Origin: Symbiodinium natans | Lineage: Eukaryota; Sar; Dinophyceae; Suessiales; Symbiodiniaceae | Direction of reading: 5' to 3' | Assembly (NCBI GenBank): GCA_905221605.1 | Contig: CAJNDS010002172.1 | Span: forward strand, 300,613-362,612 | Length of the DNA stretch: 62,000 bases | Shown: positions 39,697-48,922 of the stretch, piece after piece | Layout of the letters: each line of letters starts with the position of its first letter | Position numbering within the stretch: position 1 is the first letter of the stretch | Notes under the pieces: model-generated | What the model was told of the DNA's origin: nothing | What the model saw: the letters and a program-made list of their open reading frames with translations, nothing else | Databases searched by the model: none | Translations under genes and position numbers: made by a program

Positions 39697-42093
39697 TTAC
39701 TCTGAAGGCAGGCTCTGGAAGGCGTCCAGGGCAAGGCGGCAGGCTTTGTGGCGGCACATCCTGGCTGGGTCAGGCTCAGGCATTATGACCCCGGCGTCCC
39801 CCATGACTATCCCACAGGCGGTGCGCCAGTGAGTGTCTGAGATCGGATGGGCCAGATGTACTGCCCCCCAGTGTCCATTGGCGACGATTGCCGTGGCCGG
39901 GTCCAGGGGGGCTTTGGGGTGGCGAGGCTGTGGGGCTTTGTGTGGGCTGTCTTCCTCACTGGAGGAGTATGAGTCTTCGTCCAAGGTGGACTCATCGGAG
40001 GCATGTTTTGAGGCTGATTGTTCCCCGCTGGACCTGGAGGGTGAAGGCGAGGAGGGCTCGTTGGCGTCGTCATCGATGGCGGCCTGGGTCTCAAACTCAC
40101 GCGCGTACATGAATCTGGGAATGATGGGCAGCATGTGACTGATTGTCATCGGCCTGAGTTGCTTGGCTGGGCTAAGGAGCCCCACTTTGAGGCCGTGTAG
40201 GGTGAAGTTGAGTGCTTCCTGGGCGTCGAGGGCGCCTGGCGAGGCTTCTTCGTGGAGCTGCAGCGCAGAGCGCAGCGCTGGCAAAGCCTGGGTGTAGGAC
40301 ATGGGCGATTGGAATGCAACCCCGGCTTGAGATGGGTTGGCCCAATTTGGCAGGATGGGCAGCATGAAGTCCGGTTCGGATGAAGAGCCCCAGAAGCGTT
40401 CCGTTGCGAGCCAAGAGGCGTGTAGGCGTGTGAGGTAGGCTAGGCACCACGAGGTCGAAGGCCCTCTTCCTGATATGCCGGTCAGGGTTACTGCGAAAGG
40501 TTGTCCCGACCTGGAGGTTTTGGTCGTCCAACAAATTCCCCGGAGGGCCTGCGTTGTCAGGCTGAGGCTGCTTAGGCGAATGCGTTGTAGGTCGCCAAAT
40601 CGTAGGCATGCGTGGTAGGCCAAAAGGAAGGCTCCGAGCAGTAGGACCATTTGGGTACCGGTGGAAGATTTGCAAACGAGGCGTTCCCATGACACGATGC
40701 ATGCCATGGGAATGGGCAGGGCTTCTTTGCGATCTCTGGGCTTAATGTCGATTCTGTAGGTTGAAATGAGTGGATTGCTGAGTAGCTCCAGCAGGTGTTG
40801 CACCTGAGCCATGCGCGATAGCCAAGACAGGGCTTTAAGGGTTGTCTTGGGCGAGATTTGGCACACGTCCCTGTCTTGGGCAAGGGAGGCGAAGGCGGCC
40901 TCGAGGTAGTCGGCGAGCTCCACCAGGGATAGTGTTGAAAAGGCTATGTTGTGTGCCTGCAGAAAGTCTAAGAATCTGGTGCATCTGGACAGGTAGGCCT
41001 CGAGGCTGGAGGCGGCGTAGGCTGAGATGGCTCGGACCCGAAGTCTTTCAGGCGTGAGAGATTGGGTCGTCTCAGTCCAGAGGGAGCTGGTGTCCCTCAG
41101 CTTGTCCAGGAGGAGCAGCCAAATTCGGTTGCACTCTAGTTTGCGAGCATCTTCTTTGGCAAGCATCGTTTGAAGGCGAGGTGGCCCCAAACGTTGTTGG
41201 TGAACGATTGGCTCTTGGCGCTTCGATGGTGCTTCGATTTCCGGCGTAGAGGAGCTGGCGGGGTTAGGCGTTGCCGGTGGCTGAGCCGGTAGAGGCTTAG
41301 GCTTATTCAGGTAGGCACTAGCGGGAGCAGGCTTAGGGGGGGGCTTGGGCAGCGGAGCCGTGGCATGCCAGCATGTCTGAAATTTCTTGGGGCATGCCGG
41401 AGGAGCTGGGCCTCCAAGCGTGCGAACAGTGTGTTTCGGAACGGGCCCCGAGCGTGGGGACTTGCACAATGGCTGGGGCCAGGCGGACAGGGGCAGGAGC
41501 AGGGAGGCTGTGCTATGCGGTGCTTGCACCGGGCGTCTTCCACGCATTTTAGGCACTGGCTTGGGCAGATGCTGGGACAAATTTGTGACTGAGATGGCGG
41601 CCCTTGTGCAGGGCTGAAAACCCGGAATGACCGATTCCGCCCCGAGCACCTCCCAGGAGGGAGAGGAGTCGGAGGCCGGCCCAGGCGTGCTGACTTGCTG
41701 CGGGGGGCAAGCGTGCGATGAAGCCTCATTTTCTGGGGACCAGTCCTCGATGGGGTCGGGTCCAGTGCTTGAGGGAGCTTGTTGTGGGTCCCAGTCCTCG
41801 ATCGGGTCGAGGTCGGGCTCGATCTCGGAAAGGAGATCGATCGAGAGTCCCGGCAGGGAGGCTGGGGAGGGCGGGTTAGGGCTTAAATCCCCACTATTAG
41901 GTAGCCTGGGCTTCTTTCGACTAGGAGTGGGGCTCCAGTCGACACGTGGCTTGTGGCCCGGAAACATGTTCCTGGTGGTTTGAGTAAAATGGCTGCAGAG
42001 AGGGTGGCTCACAGAATGCTGATGATGGGCGCTCCTTGCATGTGGAGGCGTTACTGAAAGCGGCAATCCTGTGCAAGAAGCTGAACTAGGCAC
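39697..42093 (-). CDS. Tyrosine recombinase of the retroelement
   Basis: The frame is 798 codons; the start at about 41,968 (MFPGHKPRVDW) is more plausible because the residues before it are unstructured. A proline-rich N-terminal third is followed by a SAM-like core-binding region (ASSLEAYLSRCTRFLDFLQA, SLVELADYLEAAFASLA). The catalytic domain shows LLLAYHACLRFGDLQRI (first Arg), TKTSRSGQPFAV (Lys), FTLHGLKVGLLS and PRFMYAREFE (Tyr). The second-box sequence is HGLK, so a lysine stands where HxxR enzymes have their second arginine. A C-terminal extension has an acidic serine-rich stretch (DEDSYSSSEEDSP) and a His/Cys cluster (HWGAVHL, DTHWRTACG, MCRHKAC). The enzyme would insert circular element DNA at a short identical core, here CG. 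Its position upstream of RT is unusual. Confidence 0.8.
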   Translation of the reverse strand: MPSSASCTGLPLSVTPPHARSAHHQHSVSHPLCSHFTQTTRNMFPGHKPRVDWSPTPSRKKPRLPNSGDLSPNPPSPASLPGLSIDLLSEIEPDLDPIEDWDPQQAPSSTGPDPIEDWSPENEASSHACPPQQVSTPGPASDSSPSWEVLGAESVIPGFQPCTRAAISVTNLSQHLPKPVPKMRGRRPVQAPHSTASLLLPLSAWPQPLCKSPRSGPVPKHTVRTLGGPAPPACPKKFQTCWHATAPLPKPPPKPAPASAYLNKPKPLPAQPPATPNPASSSTPEIEAPSKRQEPIVHQQRLGPPRLQTMLAKEDARKLECNRIWLLLLDKLRDTSSLWTETTQSLTPERLRVRAISAYAASSLEAYLSRCTRFLDFLQAHNIAFSTLSLVELADYLEAAFASLAQDRDVCQISPKTTLKALSWLSRMAQVQHLLELLSNPLISTYRIDIKPRDRKEALPIPMACIVSWERLVCKSSTGTQMVLLLGAFLLAYHACLRFGDLQRIRLSSLSLTTQALRGICWTTKTSRSGQPFAVTLTGISGRGPSTSWCLAYLTRLHASWLATERFWGSSSEPDFMLPILPNWANPSQAGVAFQSPMSYTQALPALRSALQLHEEASPGALDAQEALNFTLHGLKVGLLSPAKQLRPMTISHMLPIIPRFMYAREFETQAAIDDDANEPSSPSPSRSSGEQSASKHASDESTLDEDSYSSSEEDSPHKAPQPRHPKAPLDPATAIVANGHWGAVHLAHPISDTHWRTACGIVMGDAGVIMPEPDPARMCRHKACRLALDAFQSLPSE

Positions 42094-42405
42094 CTGCAGA
42101 GAAACAGGCAGGAGGCTTTTCTCGGTGTGTGAAGAGACAGGGCTTCGGCTGCATCTCGAAGGGCTCGATGGTGGGCACCTGCATCAGGTAAGCATGGGAG
42201 CTAAACAAGGCCAACTGGTCGCATGTGTAAACATGGTTCTGCAGTTGGCATACCCTTCTTTTGTCCCCTATTCGGGCCGGCGGCGGATGCAAAACAAGGC
42301 CCAATTCTTGGGTCGAGAATGGGCAAGGGCTGCCAGGCTTGGGCACGCTGGGCGGCAAGGCATAGGCGATGCCATTAGGGAAAATGCTGGCGTGTTGCCA
42401 AGGCT

Positions 42406-44354
42406 TTAAGGCGCGTAGGCATGGAACCAGCCCCATGGGTCTTCGTGGGCTCTGCGAAACTCCACGCAGCGGCTGCACAGGTGATCCAAATGCTCACTGT
42501 CGGTGTCCGACATAATCTGTGCACACACGAGGCCAAAGGGGCAGTGTGGGCGTGTTGAGCATGGGCGCATGCATCGTAGGCGGTCTCGATGGTCCACGTA
42601 GAAGACCTTGAGAAGGTGGGGCGCCAGATTGAAAGTATCTGGTAGGCACACACTGGGCATGATGAGGGTGCCTCGGTAGCGTCTATCGGCGTTGGGCGTA
42701 ATCAGCAAGTGTGGGCAGGGCATGGACCTGGCACTGGTTGCCTTGGGCCGGAAGTCCCCTCCTGTGCGCTGTGGGTTCGGGAAGGGGTTGCGGAGGCCTC
42801 GATCCGAGGAGTCTTGCCCTAGGCCGAGTAGGTCCGTGAAGTCATCCTGGGTCTGGGCGTTCTGCGAGTCCGTCTGCTCTTGGGAGGCGAGGTGTTGGCT
42901 TCCTGGGCTTGGGCCGACTGCGGCTGTGTAGGCGGTGGGCTGATAATGGAGAAAGGCACCACTGGGCCCTCGACAAATTGCGGGGCCCAAATGTTGAACC
43001 CCAAGGAGCGCACTTCCTGGGCTCGGGGGTCTCCCTGGTCGGCATGGGCAACTAGGCTGGCGTAGTCGGCTTCTGTGATGTGCACCCGACCCCTCTGGTC
43101 CTTCCTGAGGATCCAGCCATCCGCTCCGAAGACGGAGCATTTGATCTTTTTGTGGGCTGGTTCTGGCTCCTGCGGCATAGGCGGCGGCGGGGCCTTGGTT
43201 CCCGGCGGCTGATGGGATTCTTGGGCCTGCTGAGGCGGGTGTGCGGGCGGTGGGCAGGAGGGAGGACCTTTGGGCTGGGCTGCCGTGGGCTCTTCCTCGA
43301 GAGTGAACCAGAAGGAGTCCCAGTCCACCGAGACGGCAGTGGCTGGCGGGTCCTGCCCCCAAAAGTTGTGCCAGGTCCTGCCTTCGTAGACCATGGTCAT
43401 GCGAGGGTTGGGCTTGGTTGGTGAGGCAGATGGGCGGGCTTCTGGCTCAGGCGCAGCCTTGCTGGTGGGCTCGGAGGGCAAGCTCTGCCCCGGGCTGGGC
43501 GGGGTACTCTTGGCAGGAGGGGCTGGCGGCACCTGTGATTCTGCGGGTGCAGGTGCTTTGGGCTGCTTGGGTGGCCATGGGCTGACAATCTTGGGCACGG
43601 CAATAGGCACGCCCCCGAAACCTATGACCTCCTCGATCACAGGGCTGTCCTCGTCGCTGGAGCTAATGGGCAAGGGCGTGTTGAGGGCCTCATCCTCTTG
43701 GATGTCGGCCCAGGCTGGGCGGGTCTCGGAGACCGAGGGCAGTGGGCCGGGCTGGGCAGATGGGCTTGTCTCGGCCTCTGTCGAGGGGAGCGTGTTGGCG
43801 ATGTGCTTCACGAGCGCCTCAGGCACTTTGACTCCATCCTTCTTGAAAACTAGGCTGGGAATGACGCGGCCATCCCCATGGGCTCGGCGGATCTGGTCGG
43901 GCGACCAGGATAGGCTTTGGGCTGGGTCGATGAAGTCCCAATCTTTGCGTGTGAGGGCTTTCGCCTTTTGCCCGCAGCGGGTGGAGGCTGACTTCTTCAA
44001 AGGCCAGTGACCACCGGTGGCGGGGCCTTGGTGGGCAGTGTCTGTCCCGGCTGGGCATTGCCTGAACCCGAGGCGGGTTGAGGCTGTGCCTCCTGGGCAG
44101 GGGCACTGGCTAGGAGGCGGTCGCGGGCTTCGGGGCTGAGCTGATTGAAGTAAGCCAGCAGCTTTCCCTGAATGTCGGCAGTGTCCATTCTGGGCGAGAG
44201 AATGGGCGAACACTGAATCTGGGGAGGCTTGAAGCTGTGAAAGCGGCGCTGAAAGCAACAAGGTATGGCTCCAGAGACCGCATGGGCAGGCATGTCCGCA
44301 TGCAGAGAACATGGCATGTGCGGCAACAACACTCACGAACGACTGCAAGAGCAC
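42406..44354 (-). pseudogene. Gag-like/accessory ORF of the YR element, frameshifted
   Basis: The likely start is MDTADIQGKLLAYFNQLSP at about 44,189. After VVTG near 44,000 the frame shifts into the 42,819-44,354 frame, which holds LTRKDWDFIDPAQSLSWSPD, GRVIPSLVFKKDGVKVP, a long proline-rich region with MVYEGRTWHNFWGQDPPA, and CSVFGADGWILRKDQRGRVH. A further shift near 42,850 leads into the 42,406-43,362 frame, ending with LRCMRPCSTRPHCPFGLVC and HLCSRCVEFRRAHEDP, a cysteine/histidine-rich end. I do not recognise a family; the layout resembles a structural (gag) protein with a zinc-binding tail. Confidence 0.55.
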
Positions 44355-44720
44355 ATCCGGCCTTGGAGTCGTGCGAGAGAGGCAGGCAGAAAGTGCGTAT
44401 TGGCCTGACAGTGAAGAAGTGTGAACACCAACTGGTCAGCAACTCTCAGGGCGGTGTGCAACTAGTAGGCAGAATAAGGTGGCAACTGGCAACCTCGATG
44501 TACATGAAGTCGATGCCGAGCTCGAAGGCGTAGGTACCTGCAGGCAAGGGGCAGGATGGGCGGGTCCATGGACAATCAGTGCATGGGGGGGGCACTAGGC
44601 AAGGCAGCGTGCGGCTCACAGGGCATTGGCGTAAGTCGGGTGCGACATGGCGGCGCGAGTCCCGGTAGGCACGTGCAAAGGATGGGCAGAAAAGGTGCTC
44701 ACGCGAGGCACCGGCATGGG

Positions 44721-45461
44721 CTAGGCACCCACTGAGGCAGCGGTGCTTGTGCCCGATGAAAGGCCATGGTCGGAGTAATCATCAGAGTCAGGCATTGGCA
44801 GGCCTGCCAAATACCAGCGGGCATCGGCGGCAGACCACCAGTCAATGACGTGGAATGAGCGGCGGTCTTGTGGGCTAATGTGGGCCCAGAGGCAGGCCAG
44901 TATGTTGCTGAGGCCAAAGAGGTGTCTGGCCTGTACCACTATGGGCATGAGCGCCTGTGCGGGTAGACCATGTAGAGCGAACACGTGGGCATGGGCGCGT
45001 TGCAGTGCCGACATATGCAAGGCACACTGTCAGCGGCATGTGCGGTTTTGATAGCGGGAGCAGAAGCTCTGCATGGGCACGGCGAAGAATTGGTGCTGTG
45101 CCGATCTGGGGCCAGCAGGCAGCGGGGGCAGTATGGAGCCAGCATTAGACAGCAGGTGCTGTGGCGGCGGAGGCTTAGGCTTAGGCCAGGGTATGGGCGT
45201 GTTAGGGTCGGCAGGCGGGTTAGGGCTATTATTAGGCTGTGGCAGCGTTGGTGCTGTTGTAGGCGGTCTGACCTGGTGAGGCAGCCTGACCTGTGCAAGA
45301 GCGAAGCTGTGTGTGAAGGGCTCTTGCGCTGAGGACGCTGAGGCGTCTGGGCATGTGTCACTGCTGTCCTCGGTGCCACTCCAATCCTGGACATTCCAGG
45401 GGCAGGGTTGGAAGGCTGGGCTTTTAGGCTGAGGGGGCATGGGCACGGCGTGACTCGACAA
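44721..45461 (-). pseudogene. CCCH-type gag-like ORF with in-frame TGA
   Basis: The frame starts with proline-rich sequence (MSSHAVPMPPQPKSP, then PQPNNSPNPPADPNTP) and reaches CSRYQNRTCR, an in-frame TGA at 45,027-45,029, then QCALHMSALQRAHAH in the same frame and a globular end (ILACLWAHISPQDRRSFHV, WWSAADARWYLAG). The CSRYQNRTCR-stop-QCALH block parallels the CRRYQNGQCQLKECKFAH finger of the 38,288-39,547 ORF, so the element holds two related zinc-finger ORFs. The TGA falls inside the finger. Confidence 0.55.
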
Positions 45462-45515
45462 GGCTAGTCAAGGGGGTCCCGAGAAAAAGCTAAGAGCCGA
45501 TAACTGCGTGAGGTA

Positions 45516-46496
45516 TCAGAACCACACGGGGGGCTGTGCAGCTTCTAGGCGAAGAAGGCGATCCTCTAGGTGTAGAAGCTCTCTACGCAACAGGGCATGG
45601 GGATTTGCCTCTTCCCACCTGTTCGCCGGGACCTGAAAGGTACGCAGGGCCTGAAGATGTGCATTGTAAGGCAGTATTGCAATACGCTTGAGGGTATTGA
45701 TTTGGGAGGGCATGGGCCCCAAGGCTTCCCTAAGGCTTGACATCTCCGCTTCTGTGCGAATGCGATAGGCCAGAAAGTCGGCTGCGATGCTGTCGAGCTC
45801 ATGCCTGAGGTCGGCGTAGGCCTGCTGGGCGAAGGTCAGGCTGGTGCGTATTTCCTGCAGTTGGGCAGAGACTGCGTGCAGCTCCAGGCGTCTGGATTCC
45901 TCTGCCTGCATCAGAGTGCGGCCCATTGCGTCTTGGCAGGCCAGGTGATTGTGCATATATACGAGCAGGGACCTTATGTGCACCAGGTCGTGAGGCTCGT
46001 TGGGCTTGGAAGGCATGAAGTCATTGGCTGTAGAAGGCATGTCGGAGGCTCCAAGAGGAGTGTCACGCTTAGCTTCAAAGGGGGGCCCAGCGGGACCCAT
46101 AGGCGTATCACTTGCAGAAGCTGAGTTGAAAACTCCAAGAGGAGTAGATCTCGTAGCTCCAGGATGGGGCTCAGTGGGGCCCATATGTGCATCCATTGTA
46201 GTAGGCAAATCAGAGGCTCCAAGAGGAGTGTGCATCGCTGGCTCAGGCGTGCTGATCTGTGCAGAAGTGGGCGCTGTGCGTGTCCTGAAGCGAACCGGCG
46301 GGGTGGTATCCTCTGGGCCTGGCTCGTAGCCAGGGCAAGGCGCGGCGTAGTCATCTTGGGCAGGTTGTGCAAACAGGGCCAGTCTGTTCAAGTGCAAGTA
46401 GACCAAATCATCCCACTCGAGGACGTAGTCGTGGCGTCCGCTATCTGAAGAGCTGCGAACTTCTGTGTGGATGGGCATGCTCGCACGGTAGGCCAT
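45516..46496 (-). CDS. First ORF of the YR element: coiled-coil gag-like protein
   Basis: This 326-codon frame is the first ORF after terminal repeat A1, with a leader of about 80 bases. Residues 85-175 hold three imperfect repeats of about 35 residues built on TPLG(A/V)(S/F)(D/N) and (H/P)MGP. The second half is a long predicted coiled coil (EESRRLELHAVSAQLQEIR, SSLREALGPMPSQINTLK, LRRELLHLEDRLLRLEA). No enzyme motif is present. A structural role is inferred from its position and coiled coil; the family is not recognised. Confidence 0.65.
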   Translation of the reverse strand: MAYRASMPIHTEVRSSSDSGRHDYVLEWDDLVYLHLNRLALFAQPAQDDYAAPCPGYEPGPEDTTPPVRFRTRTAPTSAQISTPEPAMHTPLGASDLPTTMDAHMGPTEPHPGATRSTPLGVFNSASASDTPMGPAGPPFEAKRDTPLGASDMPSTANDFMPSKPNEPHDLVHIRSLLVYMHNHLACQDAMGRTLMQAEESRRLELHAVSAQLQEIRTSLTFAQQAYADLRHELDSIAADFLAYRIRTEAEMSSLREALGPMPSQINTLKRIAILPYNAHLQALRTFQVPANRWEEANPHALLRRELLHLEDRLLRLEAAQPPVWF

Positions 46497-46579
46497 GGCT
46501 GGACGTGCAAGCTACAAAAACACCAGGATTACGAGGCCTGGAGGCTCTAGAAAGGACTAAGAGCGTAGAAGGCCTTGAC

Positions 46580-46729
46580 CGAAAAGCAGAAGGCCCCACC
46601 TAGGGGTTAGGTCAAGGCCAGCTGAGAGCCGGAGATGCTCCAGCTGTGCAAGGCTTGTTTAGGCGTATGGCAAATTACGGTGCATGATTCACTCGTGGGA
46701 AAACACACGGGAACCAAAAACCCGAAGCG
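46580..46729 (-). repeat. Split direct repeat A1 (outer 5' terminus)
   Basis: 150 bases matching A2 plus 12 extra bases (46,673-46,684). Its outer end is the CG at 46,728-46,729 that borders LINE sequence GATCGTGTAG. Confidence 0.92.
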
Positions 46730-47605
46730 ATCGTGTAGTCCCACCGTCTCTGTCGCAGACCCACAGCCGTGTAGCCTGCCCCTTTGCATTGGTAGGTGGC
46801 TTTTTGCCACACTCCACTGTTTTGGGGAAAGGCACAGGCAGTGCCCCCCAGCCTTGTGCCTTTGTCCGACAAAGAGGCCGGCTCAGCATACAGATCCCAG
46901 CCCAGGGATTGCATTGTGGCTCTCCTACTATGCAACATTTCCGGGGTGAGGTGGGTTTCCTGCAGGCACACCACCTTGGCTTTGGAGGAGGTAACCCACT
47001 CCAGTGCTCCATTGTTCAGACTGGTGACATTGGCACTCATGACCCGCAGGCACTGGTCAGGCGAGGCTGAAGGTTCAACCTTCTCGTGGGTGGGCTCTTC
47101 TGAGTCAGTGCCGTCGGTTCCTCTCCTTGCTGTCGCTGACTGCGCACCTGTGCTGGTGTCAGGGACTCTTCCTCCTTTGGGATCCCAGAGGCTATCACCT
47201 CCTTTGCTTGTCGAAGAGCCTTCTCGGTGACATCCTCTCCTTGCTCTAAGGCATGCACCAGCCCCAGGCCAGGGAGTCCTCCGCCATCACCTCTTCTTGG
47301 GCTTCGATGAAGTTTAAAAGGGTGGCTTCCTTCGCCTGGAAGGGGCTCGCTTGATCTTCCAGGAGGTTGACCACCTCCTGCCATGTCATCTCCGGGAAGG
47401 TGTCACCTTCTGGGCTTCATCCTTGCATTGTTTCGGGGAGGCGTCTTGGGTTACCAGAGGGTTCCCATCAGGGTTCACCTCCCATGATGGCTTCATTGGT
47501 TCGCCTTCATCAAGTGCCTCATCATCTGTGTGGTCCAGCTTAAAAAACTTTGGCCCTGTGATCGGAACGCTTTCTGGCGACTCCTTTCCAGGCCGACAAA
47601 AGTGG
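46730..47605 (-). pseudogene. LINE A ORF2 N-terminal region and endonuclease N-half
   Basis: The frame at about 47,634-47,386 carries the ORF2 N-terminal region (FCRPGKESPESVPITGPKFF, EPMKPSWEVNPDG). A second frame from 47,040 carries the endonuclease start: MSANVTSLNNGALEW with the conserved Asn, VVCLQETHLTPEM with the catalytic Glu, and GGTACAFPQNSGVW, up to RRWDYTI where the recombinase element is inserted. The equivalent in copy B is continuous. At 47,605 the LINE sequence stops abruptly at the inversion breakpoint. Confidence 0.82.
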
Positions 47606-47830
47606 TGGAGCTTAGCAGCAGCGAGAGGTGCCACACTCTAGTGAGAGGCTGAGGCAATGACCTCATAGGCTTGAGGTCCCACCCTCAGTAGTGGCACTAG
47701 TAGCAGAAGGCTTTACCTGTACAGTTAGCCTCTGCTGCTCAAGATAGCGTAGTGGTACTTAGCAGTACGGACTCCGGTCCCAAACACCAAGACGGTGGAC
47801 TCGCAAACCAAGCTCAACTCGGAAAAAAAA
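47606..47830 (+). mobile_element. 3' tail of element E (inverted with the segment)
   Basis: Ends in CTCAACTCGGAAAAAAAA at 47,830, like the LINE tail (CTCAACTCGG plus poly-A). The preceding CAAACACCAAGACGGTGG resembles the LINE's CAAACACCAAGGAGGTGG. Further upstream the similarity fades, so E is a relative that shares only the extreme 3' end. Confidence 0.6.
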
Positions 47831-47845
47831 TTGAACCCAGGTTCT
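47831..47845 (-). repeat. Shared target duplication of LINE A and E, inverted
   Basis: TTGAACCCAGGTTCT, the exact complement of 30,368-30,382 and 56,997-57,011. It lies between the poly-A of E and the 5' end of LINE A (GGCTCAAGTTTTCGG, from 47,846). Confidence 0.8.
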
Positions 47846-47956
47846 GGCTCAAGTTTTCGGCCCAAGGAGTAGCCTGAGGGAAGTTTCGGAGGTCTCAGCC
47901 TTCCTAGCCTGGTAGCCAGCCTAGGACAGTTTGCCGGAGGTGCCTTCCTCTTAGCC

Positions 47957-48922
47957 ATGGCCCCCCGCGAGTACATCTGCTGCAGTGGTACGAGCTGCAC
48001 AGGATGGATTTGGGCGGACAGGGCTAAGAAGAACCAGCTCTGCAAGATGTGCAGCACACCATGGGCAAACAGCATTCGCAAGGCGAGACAGAACTGGAGC
48101 AAGTGGAAGCCACAGTGGCCTACGGTCGCCGAGGCAGCTTACTGGCAACCACCAAAGAAGCCCAAGACTCCGAAAGCACCACTGCCGAACAAGGTCCTGC
48201 AAGCCCTTGGAGTGGCGTGGGACAGTGTGCCTGAAGAGGTGCAAAAGAACCTCAAGGAGGCAGGGTATAAGCCACCCAAGGCACAGGTCAAAGAAGAGGT
48301 GGATGATCTCGCCGACCTGTGCCAGAAGCACGAAGCCGCCCTGCCTGAGGAGGTCAAAGCCTACCTGAAGGGCCTCAAGCCCAGTCAGGAGGTGACGCCC
48401 TCCCAAGCTGCAAGCCAGGCCAGCCAGAGCTGGCAAAGTGCAGCTGGCAAGCTCAAGCACATCGCTGATCAGAAGATTGACCTGCAGAAGCGCATTGACA
48501 TGGCGAAGGAGTCATTAAGGCAGCTTCTACAAGAAATGATCGTGCTGAATGAGCAGGCCGAGAGGGCACAGAAGGCAGTCGAAGCAAGCTCAGGTCTGCT
48601 CAAAGAGAGAGTCTTCTGCGAAACCGCTGCGGACATGGAGGTCGACAGCATCCTCCAGGAATTGGGGGTAAGCCTCAACGAAGAGCAAGAGAGGAAACTC
48701 CATGAAATTAAAGCACACAGGAGGTCCCCACCCCTCCAGGCCTTGAGGAGCGACCCCAGGGGATGCCTCCCGGAAATGCCAATGCCCCGCCAGGGTTTGG
48801 CCCGGTGGCCTAGGGACTCGGCGTGTGGGGCCTGGAGCCCCAAAGCAAGGGCCCCACAGAGCCAATGTGCGACCCCAAGCAAGGGCTGGAACACATGCTG
48901 CGAACTGCCCAGCAGTTCCTAA
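47957..48922 (+). CDS. LINE A ORF1 protein (in the inverted segment)
   Basis: It starts at ATGGCCCCCCGCGAG, about 110 bases after the element's 5' end. The N-terminus has a cysteine cluster, YICCSGTSCTGWIW followed by LCKMCSTPW, likely zinc-binding. A basic region (RKARQNWSKWKPQW, QPPKKPKTPKAP) follows, then a helical region (LADLCQKHEAALPEEVKAYL) and a coiled coil at about residues 165-235 (KLKHIADQKIDLQKRIDMA, LRQLLQEMIVLNEQAERAQ). An RNA-binding role is inferred from its place as ORF1. Compared with copy B, 25 bases are missing at about 48,715, which shifts the frame; in the original frame the stop is the TAG at 48,811. Residues after about 255 are therefore out of frame. Confidence 0.8.
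   Translation: MAPREYICCSGTSCTGWIWADRAKKNQLCKMCSTPWANSIRKARQNWSKWKPQWPTVAEAAYWQPPKKPKTPKAPLPNKVLQALGVAWDSVPEEVQKNLKEAGYKPPKAQVKEEVDDLADLCQKHEAALPEEVKAYLKGLKPSQEVTPSQAASQASQSWQSAAGKLKHIADQKIDLQKRIDMAKESLRQLLQEMIVLNEQAERAQKAVEASSGLLKERVFCETAADMEVDSILQELGVSLNEEQERKLHEIKAHRRSPPLQALRSDPRGCLPEMPMPRQGLARWPRDSACGAWSPKARAPQSQCATPSKGWNTCCELPSSS

Larger units (their letters stand above)
34188..46729 (-). mobile_element. 12.5-kb tyrosine-recombinase retroelement with split direct repeats
   Basis: Read on the minus strand the element is A1 (46,729-46,580), coding body, B1 (34,889-34,687), A2 (34,688-34,551), a 160-base spacer, and B2 (34,390-34,188). This is the A1-body-B1A2-B2 layout of split-direct-repeat elements of the Ngaro/PAT type. 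The B1/A2 joint reproduces the joint expected if the outer ends were circularised (GAAG-CG-TTCTCCC). It interrupts the LINE A endonuclease between CAC and GATCG; the uninterrupted site in copy B reads CACGATCG, so only a CG dinucleotide is shared at the two borders (34,188-34,189 and 46,728-46,729) and there is no longer target duplication, as expected for recombinase-mediated integration. The body encodes gag-like ORFs, a tyrosine recombinase, a methyltransferase-like domain and RT/RNase H. The length is about twice that of typical family members. Confidence 0.88.

Noticed and set aside
45027-45029. TGA read as a recoded amino acid
   Set aside because: A single TGA in one copy of a mobile element is better explained by mutation; other frames in the window end normally at TGA.
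47842-47853. Possible full spliced-leader gene
   Set aside because: Only the last 8-12 bases match; no following GT donor and Sm-site context of a leader RNA gene was seen. Kept only as a relict-leader hypothesis.
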